DNA of 49,826 bases. Origin: Billgrantia montanilacus. Lineage in GTDB: Bacteria; Pseudomonadota; Gammaproteobacteria; Pseudomonadales; Halomonadaceae. The DNA lies in assembly GCF_003336675.1 (NCBI RefSeq), contig NZ_QPII01000026.1, forward strand, positions 2,157-51,982, in the 5' to 3' direction. Both the position numbers and the translations under genes were made by a program. Positions 8,481 through 16,543 of this stretch are shown here, piece by piece (within the stretch, counting starts at the first letter, position 1; every line of letters starts with the position of its first letter). The notes under the pieces were generated by a model. The model was not told the DNA's origin. It saw only the letters and a list, made by a program, of their open reading frames with translations, and searched no databases.

Positions 8481-8990
8481 ATGAGCAGCAGCGGCACCCT
8501 GGACGGCGAGCCTCTCCGGCAAGCCGGTAGCGAGGGCATGGGGAGCAAGCCATGCCCGTGCGGCAGTGGCAGTATCTTGACTGAGTGCTGTGGCCGTTAC
8601 CACCGCGGAGCCCCGGCCCCCAGTCCCGAGGCCTTGATGCGTTCGCGTTATAGTGCCTTTGCCCTGGGGCTTGAGGGCTATCTGCGCGACACCTGGCATG
8701 AGAGCACCCGCCCCACGACGCTGGATCTGGACGACGGTACGCGCTGGGTGCGGTTGGAGGTGCTGGATCATGGGCAGGACGGCGATCAGGGCCGCGTACA
8801 CTTTCGTGCAACCTTTCGCGAGGGCCGCCGCTGGGCGGTATTGGAAGAGAATTCGCGCTTCGTGCGCGAGGCGGGGTGCTGGTCTTACCTGGATGGCACA
8901 CCCAGCGTCACCCGCCTCAAGCCCGGCCGCAACGACCCTTGCCCTTGCGGCATCGGGCGCAAGTTCAAGAGCTGTTTCGGCCAGGGCTGA
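8481..8990 (+). CDS. ychJ: YchJ family protein with SEC-C motifs
   Basis: The protein has 169 residues. It has an N-terminal SEC-C zinc-binding motif (KPCPCGSGSILTECCGRYH), a central YchJ/NTF2-like domain beginning SPEALMRSRYSAFALG, and a second C-terminal SEC-C motif (DPCPCGIGRKFKSCF). This is the standard YchJ (UPF0225) layout. SEC-C modules bind zinc and occur at the C-terminus of SecA; the role of YchJ itself is not established. The start is supported by a purine-rich GGAGAGGAGAG run just before the ATG. It ends 7 bp from the convergent YuiF gene and appears monocistronic. Confidence 0.9.
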   Translation: MSSSGTLDGEPLRQAGSEGMGSKPCPCGSGSILTECCGRYHRGAPAPSPEALMRSRYSAFALGLEGYLRDTWHESTRPTTLDLDDGTRWVRLEVLDHGQDGDQGRVHFRATFREGRRWAVLEENSRFVREAGCWSYLDGTPSVTRLKPGRNDPCPCGIGRKFKSCFGQG

Positions 8991-8997
8991 CCCCCTG

Positions 8998-10344
8998 TCA
9001 CAGAATCATCGCCGCCAGCCAGCCAAAGGCGATCAACGGCACGTTGTAGTGCAGGAAAGTGGGCACCACGGTGTCCCAGATGTGGTCGTGCTGGCCGTCT
9101 GCGTTGAGTCCGGCGGTGGGTCCAAGGGTCGAGTCGGAAGCCGGCGAGCCGGCATCGCCCAGCGCGGCGGCGGTACCGACCAGGGCGATGGTGGCCATGG
9201 GCGAGAAGCCGAAGCTTAATGCCAGCGGCACGTAGAGCGAAGCGATGATCGGCACGGTGGAAAACGACGAGCCGATGCCCATGGTGATAAAAAGCCCCAC
9301 CAGCAGCATGATCAGCGCCGCCAGGCCCTTGTTGTCACCAATCAGTTCCGCCGACCCCTCCACCAGGACGGAGACCTCTCCGGTCGCCTGCATCACCCCG
9401 GCAAAGCCAGCCGCACTGATCATGATGAAACCCACCTGCGCCATCATGCGCATGCCTTCGGTGAAGATGCCGTCCTGCTCGTGCCAGCGAAACACGCCGC
9501 TGACCGAGAGCAGGGCGAAACCGAACATGCCCCCCAGCACCATTGAGCCGGATAGCAGCTGCGTGGCCACCGTGCCGACGAGTGCCGCCGCAAGCACCGT
9601 CATTTGCCACGGTGCCAGCTGTCGCGCGGCCTGGGCCGGGGTTTCATCGCCGTGGGCAAGGTCGCGGTCCTCGTAGTGGCGAGGGCGACCATAGCTCCAG
9701 AGTAGCGCCACGACCAGACCGATGGCCATGCCTCCTATGGGTATGAGCATGGCCATGGGCACCATGCCACGAGTTACCTCGAGACCCAGCTCGGCTCCGC
9801 TGTCATTGAGGTTGGCGAGCAGGATGTCGTTGAGGAAGATCGAGCCGAAGCCTACCGGCAGGAGCATGTAGGGCGCCGTGATACCGAAGGTGATGACGCA
9901 GGCAGCGGCTCGCCGGTCCAGGCGCAAGTGGTTCATCAGCTTGAGCAGCGGCGGCACAAGCACCGGAATGAAGGCGATATGCACCGGGATCAGGTTCTGC
10001 GAGCTCACGGCCGCGGCCAGCAGTGCACCCAGAAGTGTGAAGGCAACCCAACGGCGGTTCTGGGGTTGGTCGTCGAGATGCAGGCCGCGAATGGCGCGTT
10101 GGGCCATCAGTTCGGTGATGCCGGAGCGCGACAGGGCCACGGCGAAAGCGCCTAGCACAGCATAGGAGAGAGCGATGGTGGCGCCGTTGCCCAGTCCACC
10201 ATTGAAGGCGTCGAGTATCTCGACCAGGGGCAGCCCGGCGACCAGGCCACCGACCAGGCTGGCGACGATCAGGGCAAAGACGACGGAAACGCGGGCAAGG
10301 CTCAGGGCGACCATGACCAGGATGGCCAGAACGATGGCATTCAT
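8998..10344 (-). CDS. YuiF-like permease (NhaC superfamily), last gene of the hut operon
   Basis: This 448-residue polytopic membrane protein has about 11-12 hydrophobic segments. It begins MNAIVLAILVMVALSLARVS and has conserved polar stretches SSQNLIPVHIAFIPVLVPP and ALGDAGSPASDSTLGPTAG. These fit the YuiF/NhaC-type antiporter family. It lies 111 bp downstream of hutH on the same strand. In several genomes YuiF-like permeases occur with histidine-degradation genes and are proposed histidine carriers, so uptake of histidine or urocanate coupled to a cation gradient is plausible. A housekeeping Na+/H+ antiporter remains possible. The start has a modest AAAGAG ribosome site. Confidence 0.75.
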   Translation of the reverse strand: MNAIVLAILVMVALSLARVSVVFALIVASLVGGLVAGLPLVEILDAFNGGLGNGATIALSYAVLGAFAVALSRSGITELMAQRAIRGLHLDDQPQNRRWVAFTLLGALLAAAVSSQNLIPVHIAFIPVLVPPLLKLMNHLRLDRRAAACVITFGITAPYMLLPVGFGSIFLNDILLANLNDSGAELGLEVTRGMVPMAMLIPIGGMAIGLVVALLWSYGRPRHYEDRDLAHGDETPAQAARQLAPWQMTVLAAALVGTVATQLLSGSMVLGGMFGFALLSVSGVFRWHEQDGIFTEGMRMMAQVGFIMISAAGFAGVMQATGEVSVLVEGSAELIGDNKGLAALIMLLVGLFITMGIGSSFSTVPIIASLYVPLALSFGFSPMATIALVGTAAALGDAGSPASDSTLGPTAGLNADGQHDHIWDTVVPTFLHYNVPLIAFGWLAAMIL

Positions 10345-10398
10345 GCTTGGCTCTTTGGATTCGGAATACTGGATTGAATGAAGGCGCTAAGGCAGACG

Positions 10399-10425
10399 AA
10401 AAGCCTCTAAGAATGGCTTCGAGGC
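10399..10425 (-). terminator. Weak terminator-like hairpin after hutH
   Basis: On the minus strand GCCTC pairs with GAGGC (10421-10425 with 10403-10407), followed by TTTTCG. The alternative stem AAGCC/GGCTT overlaps. It could partly terminate hut transcription before the YuiF gene. The stem is short and the T-run is only four bases. Confidence 0.35.
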
Positions 10426-10455
10426 AGCGTATCTTACCTCAGGACAGGGTGCGGG

Positions 10456-12003
10456 TCAGTGGCTTGGAAGAAGCTTCACTGGCACCAGCTCATTCAGTAC
10501 GCGGGAGGCGAGCAGTTGGGTGGCTTCTTCAATATCCGGGGCGAAGAAGCGATCCTTGCCGTAGTAGGCGACCCGCTCGCGCAGGGCCCGGCGTGCCTGT
10601 TCCAGAGGCTCGGTGGTGGCCAGGCGTTGTCCGTCTGCGGACTTGCGAAAGTCAAGCCCCTGGCAGGCGGCAAGCCACTCGATGGCGAGAATGCCGCGCA
10701 CATTGTCGGCCATTTCCCACAAACGCTTGCCGGCGGCCGGGGCCATGGAGACATGGTCTTCCTGATTGGCCGAGGTGGGCAGGCTGTCGACGCTGTGGGG
10801 GTGCGACAATGCCTTGTTTTCACTGGCCAGGGCGGCGGCGGTGACCTGGGCGATCATGAACCCGGAGTTGATCCCGCCGTTCTCCACCAGGAAGGGCGGT
10901 AGCTGCGACATGTGCTTGTCCATCATCAGCGATATGCGTCGCTCGGTCAGCGAGCCGATCTCGGCAATGGCCAGGGCCAGGTTGTCGGCGGCCATGGCCA
11001 CCGGTTCGGCATGGAAGTTGCCGCCGGAGATAATGTCCCCGCCCTTGACGAACACCAGCGGGTTGTCCGAGACGGCGTTGACCTCCACCGCCAATACCTC
11101 GGCGGCCTGGCGCAGCTGGGTCAGGCAGGCGCCCATCACCTGGGGCTGACAGCGCAGCGAGTAGGGGTCCTGCACCTTGTCGCAGTCGACATGGGTGTCG
11201 CTGATCGCGCTGCGATCCCCCAGCAGGTGGCGGTAGGTCGCCGCGGCATCGATCTGGCCAGGCTGGCCGCGAGCCTCGTGGATCCGGGCATCGAAGGGCG
11301 AGCGTGAGCTGAGGGTCGCCTCCACCGTCAGCGAGCCGCACACCGTGGCCGCGGCGAACAGGTCCTCGGCCTCGAACAGCCCCTTGAGCGCATAGGCCGT
11401 GGAGACCTGGGTGCCGTTGAGCAGTGCCAGGCCCTCCTTGGGGGCCAGGGCCAGTGGCTCGAGGCCGGCGATGGTCAATGCTTCCGTGGCGGAGACCCAC
11501 TCGCCCCGGTAGCGCGCCTTGCCCTCACCGAGCAGTACCACGCTCATATGGGCCAGGGGCGCCAGGTCACCCGAGGCGCCCACCGAGCCCTTGAGCGGAA
11601 TGTGTGGGTAGACCTCGGCATTGACCAGTGCCAGCAGGGCGTCGAGGACCACTCGGCGAATCCCCGAGAAGCCGCGAGCCAGGCTGTTGACCTTGAGCAC
11701 CATGATCAGGCGTACCAGGGCATCTTCCATGGGGGCGCCGACACCGGTGGCGTGAGAGAGCACCAGGGAGCGCTGCAACTCCTCCAGGTGCGCCTTGTCG
11801 ATGCGGGTCTGGGCCAGCAGGCCGAAGCCGGTATTGATGCCGTAGACGGTACGGTCTTCCGCCACCACCTGATTGACGCAGTACACTGCCTGTTGGATCG
11901 CCTGGTCGGCACTGGCCGGCAGGCCGACCGTCAGCGGCGCCTCGAACACCTGGCGGGCCTGGGCCAGGGTCATGTTGCCGGGGTGGATTTCGAGATGAGT
12001 CAT
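10456..12003 (-). CDS. hutH: Histidine ammonia-lyase
   Basis: HutH removes ammonia from L-histidine to give urocanate, the first step of histidine degradation. The 515-residue product has the usual family length. Its Ala-Ser-Gly triad in GSVGASGDLAPLAH, residues 143-145, cyclises into the MIO prosthetic group. The family stretches YGINTGFG and NQEDHVSMA are present. It lies downstream of hutU on the same strand, separated by a 187-bp gap that contains a structured repeat. It is followed by the YuiF-like permease gene. The start MTHLEIHPGN is the natural N-terminus. Related tyrosine or phenylalanine ammonia-lyases are made unlikely by the hut neighbours. Confidence 0.97.
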   Translation of the reverse strand: MTHLEIHPGNMTLAQARQVFEAPLTVGLPASADQAIQQAVYCVNQVVAEDRTVYGINTGFGLLAQTRIDKAHLEELQRSLVLSHATGVGAPMEDALVRLIMVLKVNSLARGFSGIRRVVLDALLALVNAEVYPHIPLKGSVGASGDLAPLAHMSVVLLGEGKARYRGEWVSATEALTIAGLEPLALAPKEGLALLNGTQVSTAYALKGLFEAEDLFAAATVCGSLTVEATLSSRSPFDARIHEARGQPGQIDAAATYRHLLGDRSAISDTHVDCDKVQDPYSLRCQPQVMGACLTQLRQAAEVLAVEVNAVSDNPLVFVKGGDIISGGNFHAEPVAMAADNLALAIAEIGSLTERRISLMMDKHMSQLPPFLVENGGINSGFMIAQVTAAALASENKALSHPHSVDSLPTSANQEDHVSMAPAAGKRLWEMADNVRGILAIEWLAACQGLDFRKSADGQRLATTEPLEQARRALRERVAYYGKDRFFAPDIEEATQLLASRVLNELVPVKLLPSH

Positions 12004-12068
12004 AAAGGGAATTCCTGTCTGCCACTTGGGCTTATTTCAGTACCTTGCTGGATCAGAGCTCTTCCGGC

Positions 12069-12153
12069 GGCAGACCTTCGAGGAGGCGCTGTGAACCCCT
12101 CCCTGGGTGCTACCGATTCCTTCCCTGGAATCGGACCTCCTCTTCGGTCTGCC
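12069..12153. repeat. REP-like structured intergenic element between hutU and hutH
   Basis: The outer arms are 12069-12086 (GGCAGACCTTCGAGGAGG) and 12136-12153 (CCTCCTCTTCGGTCTGCC). They pair at 15 of 18 positions with a central 3-base mismatch. Inside lies a perfect 8-bp hairpin CCGATTCC-ttccct-GGAATCGG (12113-12134). The left interior carries about 26 unpaired bases. The layout of constant outer arms around an inner hairpin is typical of dispersed REP-like elements, and I believe similar intergenic repeats exist in Halomonas genomes. Only one copy is in this window. Confidence 0.6.
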
Positions 12154-12190
12154 CCCGGCGCTCAGCGCGTCGGACGTTGGTGTGGTGTGC

Positions 12191-13882
12191 TTATTTCTCC
12201 AGCATCGGCAGGTCGAGGCCGTTGTCACGGGCGCACTGCTTGGCGATATCGTAACCGGCGTCGGCATGACGCATCACGCCGGTGCCCGGGTCGTTGCGCA
12301 GCACCCGGCCGAGGCGGGCGTGGGCGTCGTCCGTGCCGTCGGCGACGATCACCACCCCGGCATGCTGGGAGTAGCCCATGCCCACGCCGCCCCCGTGATG
12401 CAGCGAGACCCATGTCGCTCCGCCGGCAGTATTGAGCAGGGCGTTGAGCAGCGGCCAGTCGGAAACGGCGTCGCTGCCATCTATCATCGCCTCGGTCTCA
12501 CGGTTGGGGCTGGCCACAGAGCCGGAGTCCAGGTGGTCGCGGCCGATCACGATGGGTGCCTTGAGCTCGCCGCTCTTGACCATTTCGTTGAAGGCCTGGC
12601 CGAGGCGGGCGCGATCCTTGAGGCCCACCCAGCAGATCCGTGCCGGCAGCCCCTGGAACGAAATCCGCTCCCGGGCCATGTCGAGCCAGTTGTGCAGGTG
12701 CGGGTCGTCGGGGATCAGCTCCTTGACCTTCTGATCGGTCTTGTAGATGTCCTCCGGGTCGCCGGAGAGCGCCACCCAGCGGAACGGGCCGATGCCCTGG
12801 CAGAAGAGCGGGCGGATATAGGCCGGCACGAAGCCGGGGAAGTCGAAGGCGTTCTCCACGCCCTCTTCCTGGGCCATCTGGCGGATATTGTTGCCGTAGT
12901 CGAAGGTCGGCACGCCCATGGCCTTGAAGTCGAGCATGGCCTGAACATGCACCGCCATGGACTGCTTGGCAGCCTTGGTCACCGCCTGGGGTTCGGTCTT
13001 GCCCCGGGCCACGTACTCGTCCCAGGTCCAGCCCGACGGCAGGTAGCCATGCAGCGGGTCGTGGGCGCTGGTCTGGTCGGTGACCATGTCCGGGCGCACC
13101 CCACGCTTGACCAGTTCGGGCAGCACGTCGGCGGCGTTGGCGCACAGGCCGATGGAAACCGCCTTGCTCTCGGCGGTGTAGCGCTCGATGCGCGCCAGGG
13201 CGTCGTCGAGATCGCTGGCCTGCTCGTCCAGATAGCGGGTGCGCAGACGGAAGTCGATGCTGGTCTGCTGGCACTCGATATTCAGCGAGCAGGCCCCGGC
13301 CAGGGTTGCGGCCAGGGGCTGGGCGCCGCCCATGCCGCCGAGGCCAGCGGTGAGGATCCAGCGCCCGGCCAACTTGCCGTCGTAGTGCTGGCGCCCGGCC
13401 TCGACGAAGGTCTCGTAGGTACCCTGGACGATACCCTGGGAGCCGATGTAGATCCACGAGCCAGCTGTCATCTGGCCGTACATCATCAGGCCCTGCTTAT
13501 CCAGCTCGTTGAAGTGTTCCCAGTTAGCCCAGGCCGGCACCAGGTTGGAGTTGGCAATGAGCACCCGCGGGGCGTCCTTGTGGGTCTCGAACACGCCCAC
13601 CGGCTTGCCGGACTGGATCAGCAGCGACTGGTTGTCCTCCAGGCGCTTGAGGGTGTCGACGATGGCGTCGAAGCACTGCCAGTCCCGAGCTGCACGACCG
13701 ATGCCGCCGTAGACCACCAGGTCCTCGGGGCGCTCGGCCACGTCCGGGTGGAGGTTGTTCATCAGCATGCGCATGGGGGCTTCGGTGAGCCAGCTCTTGC
13801 AGCTGAGTTCGGTCCCGGTGGGGGCGGCGATCCGGCGGCTGGGATCATGGCGAGGATCGGCAAGGGATGTATGGCTGTTCAT
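12191..13882 (-). CDS. hutU: Urocanate hydratase
   Basis: HutU adds water to urocanate, forming 4-imidazolone-5-propionate, with tightly bound NAD+ as an electrophilic catalyst. The product has 563 residues, normal for the family. It carries the NAD-binding glycine-rich stretch GLGGMGGAQPLAATLAG and the family signature region DQTSAHDPLHGYLP, and ends in a stretch with HHGGGVGMGYSQHAG. It lies between hutG (37 bp upstream) and hutH. The start MNSHTSLADPRHDPS gives a slightly extended N-terminus. Long frames on the opposite strand across this gene are codon-bias shadows. Confidence 0.97.
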   Translation of the reverse strand: MNSHTSLADPRHDPSRRIAAPTGTELSCKSWLTEAPMRMLMNNLHPDVAERPEDLVVYGGIGRAARDWQCFDAIVDTLKRLEDNQSLLIQSGKPVGVFETHKDAPRVLIANSNLVPAWANWEHFNELDKQGLMMYGQMTAGSWIYIGSQGIVQGTYETFVEAGRQHYDGKLAGRWILTAGLGGMGGAQPLAATLAGACSLNIECQQTSIDFRLRTRYLDEQASDLDDALARIERYTAESKAVSIGLCANAADVLPELVKRGVRPDMVTDQTSAHDPLHGYLPSGWTWDEYVARGKTEPQAVTKAAKQSMAVHVQAMLDFKAMGVPTFDYGNNIRQMAQEEGVENAFDFPGFVPAYIRPLFCQGIGPFRWVALSGDPEDIYKTDQKVKELIPDDPHLHNWLDMARERISFQGLPARICWVGLKDRARLGQAFNEMVKSGELKAPIVIGRDHLDSGSVASPNRETEAMIDGSDAVSDWPLLNALLNTAGGATWVSLHHGGGVGMGYSQHAGVVIVADGTDDAHARLGRVLRNDPGTGVMRHADAGYDIAKQCARDNGLDLPMLEK

Positions 13883-13919
13883 CGGTATGCTCTCTTATCG
13901 TGTTTTGATACGTGTCTAT

Positions 13920-14909
13920 TCAGGCATCCAGCGTCAGCTGGTGGATAAGGCGCGCCGCTGCTTTCGCGGTGCGACCATCCATATCGAAGCTCGGGTTCAG
14001 CTCGGCCAGGTCGACCAGAGCCAGCTTGTGGCTATCACGCACGCGGACGATCAGGGGCTCGAGCAGTGCCAGCGATACGCCATGGGCGGCCGGGGCGCTG
14101 ACTCCGGGCGCTTCGCTTGCCGGCAGCACGTCCAGGTCGATGGTCAGGTAGATCCGATCGCAGCCGGCAACAAAGGCGTCCAGCTCGTTGCCGATGGCAT
14201 CGAGGCTCGCCGCAGTGATCTCGCGATCCTCGCGCACCAGCACGCCGAGCTCGGTGGCCCGATCGAACAGGGCCGCGGTATTGCTGGCCCTGCTCACGCC
14301 GAGGCAGGCGTAGCGAAACGACCAGCCGCGCCGCTCGCACTCGTCGGCGATCTGGGCGAAGGGGGTGCCCGAGGAACCGCGCTGGCCTGGCGTGAGAAGC
14401 GGGTTGCGAAGATCGAAGTGCGCGTCGAGATTGATGATGCCGATGACAGGCGCCTTCTTGCCGGAGGCCGCGTTTTCCAGGTGACGAGCCAGGCCCGACC
14501 AGCTGCCGTAGGCCACTTCATGCCCGCCACCGAGTACCACCGGAAGATGACCGGCGTCCAGCAGCGCGGCGACCCTCCCGCCGAGCCGCGATTGGGCGCT
14601 TTCCATGCCGTCGTCGGTGCCATGGGGGTGGCTGGTCACGTCGCCGGCATCGAAGGCGGCCGAACGCTGGTGCCAGGCCAGATTGGCCAGCGCCTTGCGT
14701 ATGGCGCGGGGGCCGGCGGCGGCGCCGACGCGTCCATGATTGCGGGCCACCCCGGCGTCACAGGCGAAGCCGAGCAGAGCAATACCGGCAGGCATGTTTG
14801 CCGCCTGAGCAGTAGCGGGTAGGGGTTTGATCACCTGATGCCAGCGCAGGCTGTTCGGTTCCGGGTCTTCACGACCGGCCCAAGGCGACATATCGATCCA
14901 CTCAGTCAT
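13920..14909 (-). CDS. hutG: Formimidoylglutamase (arginase family)
   Basis: HutG of this type hydrolyses N-formimidoyl-L-glutamate to glutamate plus formamide, the last step of the four-enzyme hut pathway. The 329-residue protein belongs to the ureohydrolase (arginase/agmatinase) superfamily. Manganese ligands are visible in VLGGGHEVAYG, NLDAHFD and LTIDLDVLP. The start is placed at MTEWIDMSPWAG because AAGGAG lies 9 nt upstream and the ATG overlaps the hutI stop (ATGACTGA). A longer frame to 15029 lacks a ribosome site and lies inside hutI. An agmatinase is excluded by context. No hutF is seen, which fits the direct formamide-releasing route. Confidence 0.93.
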   Translation of the reverse strand: MTEWIDMSPWAGREDPEPNSLRWHQVIKPLPATAQAANMPAGIALLGFACDAGVARNHGRVGAAAGPRAIRKALANLAWHQRSAAFDAGDVTSHPHGTDDGMESAQSRLGGRVAALLDAGHLPVVLGGGHEVAYGSWSGLARHLENAASGKKAPVIGIINLDAHFDLRNPLLTPGQRGSSGTPFAQIADECERRGWSFRYACLGVSRASNTAALFDRATELGVLVREDREITAASLDAIGNELDAFVAGCDRIYLTIDLDVLPASEAPGVSAPAAHGVSLALLEPLIVRVRDSHKLALVDLAELNPSFDMDGRTAKAAARLIHQLTLDA

Positions 14910-16191
14910 GGCGACGCTCTCCTTCGTGTTGTTCCCCGCGGTGCTGTGCCGTGACGCTACCCGCGAATACCCGCTGTCGCAGGCGACCCGGCTGTATGGC
15001 ATAGGCCAGGGCGGCCGGAGTGTCGACATGCCACAGGCAGAGATCGGCTGGGGCGCCTGCCACGATTCGACCTAAGCCGTGACCATGTGGGTGCATGTCG
15101 CGAAGCCGTTCTTCATAAAACCCTAAGGCCCGGGCGCCATGGGCAGTCATGCCGGCGAGCGCATCCCGTGGCGTCAGCCGGAATAGCGTGCAGGCGAAGT
15201 TCAGCATCAGGGTGGGGTTGAAGATGGGCGAGCTGCCTGGGTTGGCGTCGGTAGCGACGGCCATGGGCACGGCAGCCGCACGCAGTGCCTCGATGGGCGG
15301 CTGCTGCGTTTCGCGCAGGGTGTGGAAGGCGCCGGGAAGCAGCACGGCGACGCTGCCGGCCTCGCGCAGGGCTTCTACGCCAGCCTCGTCGAGAAACTCG
15401 ATATGGTCGGCGGACAGCGCACCGAACCGCGCCGCGGCGGCACTGCCGCCCAGGTTGGAAAGTTGCTCGGCATGGGCCTTGATCGGCAAGCCTTGGGCCT
15501 TGGCGGCCTCGAACACTCGCTTGCACTGGGGCACCGAGAAGGCGATCTTCTCGCAGAAGACATCCACCGCATCGGCCAGGCCCTGCTCGACGGCGGCCGG
15601 GATCATCTCGTTGCATACCAGGTCGATGTAGGCGTCGCTGTCGTCCTTGAACTCTGGCGGCAGGGCATGGGCGCCGAGCAGGGTGGTGACCACTCGCACC
15701 GGCAGCTCCTGGCCCAGGCGACGTGCCACCCGCAGCATCTTGAGTTCGTCGGCGACGGTGAGGCCGTAGCCGGATTTGATCTCCACGGTGGTGACGCCGT
15801 CCCGCATCAGCGCCTCCAGCCTAGGCCGGGCGGACGCGAACAGCTCCGCTTCGGTGGCTGCCCGAGTGGCGTTCACCGTACTGAGGATGCCGCCGCCGGC
15901 TTGGGCGATCTCCTCGTAGCTGACCCCTTCCAGGCGCTTCTCGAACTCGTCGGCCCGGGAGCCGCCGAAAACCAGGTGGGTATGGCAATCGACCAGTCCG
16001 GGTGTCATTACGCCGCCGCGGCCCATCTCCTCGCAGCCGGCTGCGTTGGCCTCGTCGAGTTGGGCCATCGGTACGACATGGTCAATCCGGTCGCCTTCGA
16101 CCACGACCGCCATCGCCTCGGGCAGGGTGTCGAGGCCGTCGAAGAGGATGACGTCTCGCCAGAGTTTGCGTTTCTGCGGGGTGCCGGTCAT
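14902..16191 (-). CDS. hutI: Imidazolonepropionase
   Basis: HutI opens the ring of 4-imidazolone-5-propionate, giving N-formimidoyl-L-glutamate. The 429-residue product is an amidohydrolase-fold metalloenzyme. Metal and substrate motifs include VDCHTHLVFGG (HxH), IKSGYGLT, IKAHAEQLS and VATDANPGSSP. It is the first gene of the minus-strand hut operon, with the hutG start overlapping its stop. GGAGG lies 4 nt before the ATG. A HutC-type palindrome overlaps the promoter about 30 bp upstream, so histidine or urocanate induction through HutC is likely. Confidence 0.96.
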   Translation of the reverse strand: MTGTPQKRKLWRDVILFDGLDTLPEAMAVVVEGDRIDHVVPMAQLDEANAAGCEEMGRGGVMTPGLVDCHTHLVFGGSRADEFEKRLEGVSYEEIAQAGGGILSTVNATRAATEAELFASARPRLEALMRDGVTTVEIKSGYGLTVADELKMLRVARRLGQELPVRVVTTLLGAHALPPEFKDDSDAYIDLVCNEMIPAAVEQGLADAVDVFCEKIAFSVPQCKRVFEAAKAQGLPIKAHAEQLSNLGGSAAAARFGALSADHIEFLDEAGVEALREAGSVAVLLPGAFHTLRETQQPPIEALRAAAVPMAVATDANPGSSPIFNPTLMLNFACTLFRLTPRDALAGMTAHGARALGFYEERLRDMHPHGHGLGRIVAGAPADLCLWHVDTPAALAYAIQPGRLRQRVFAGSVTAQHRGEQHEGERRHD

Positions 16192-16219
16192 GAGGCCTCC
16201 TGCTGGTGATGATCGATGT

Positions 16220-16258
16220 AATGTATATACATTTAATGGATGGCCGCTCCTGCGTCAA
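16220..16258 (-). promoter_or_regulatory. hut operon promoter with HutC-type operator
   Basis: AATGTATATACATT (16220-16233) is a perfect 14-bp palindrome matching the TGTATATACA core of known HutC sites. On the minus strand a TTGACG -35 box (16253-16258) and a weak TAAATG -10 box (16230-16235) lie 17 bp apart, so the operator covers the -10 region. HutC bound here would block hutI transcription; release by urocanate is known for HutC. Confidence 0.65.
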
Positions 16259-16450
16259 GCAGGAGGAGTGTCTCGCGTGTTGGCTAACGACAACCAATAC
16301 TCGATCTACGATTCACTGTTGCGCTCAAAATGTTGTTATAAAACAGTTTATTTCATTTACACATGTCCGTTCAGCGCTTGGTGCTCCCGGCTGACAGGAC
16401 CAAAGTATAAGGCCGATCCCGAGAGTTCTTCTGGCGAGACGGTATATGGT

Positions 16451-16464
16451 ATTGTATATACATT
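16451..16464 (+). promoter_or_regulatory. Second HutC-type operator, upstream of the YjiH gene
   Basis: ATTGTATATACATT contains the same TGTATATACA palindrome as the hut operon operator. It lies 80 bp upstream of the divergent YjiH-family gene. It suggests co-regulation of that membrane protein with hut. The remainder of this 352-bp divergent region (16259-16450) is A/T-richer than the genes, holds no credible gene, and shows no clear second -35/-10 pair. Confidence 0.55.
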
Positions 16465-16543
16465 AGGAGCAATTCCGAACAATGCCCCAGCGAACACCGC
16501 TGCGTGACACGATCTTTCCAAGACAACAAGAGGAGGGGATTCC

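Noticed and set aside
12107..13948. 613-residue open frame antisense to hutU
   Set aside because: It mirrors hutU codon bias on the opposite strand, has no ribosome site, and reads as low-complexity His/Gly/Val-rich sequence.
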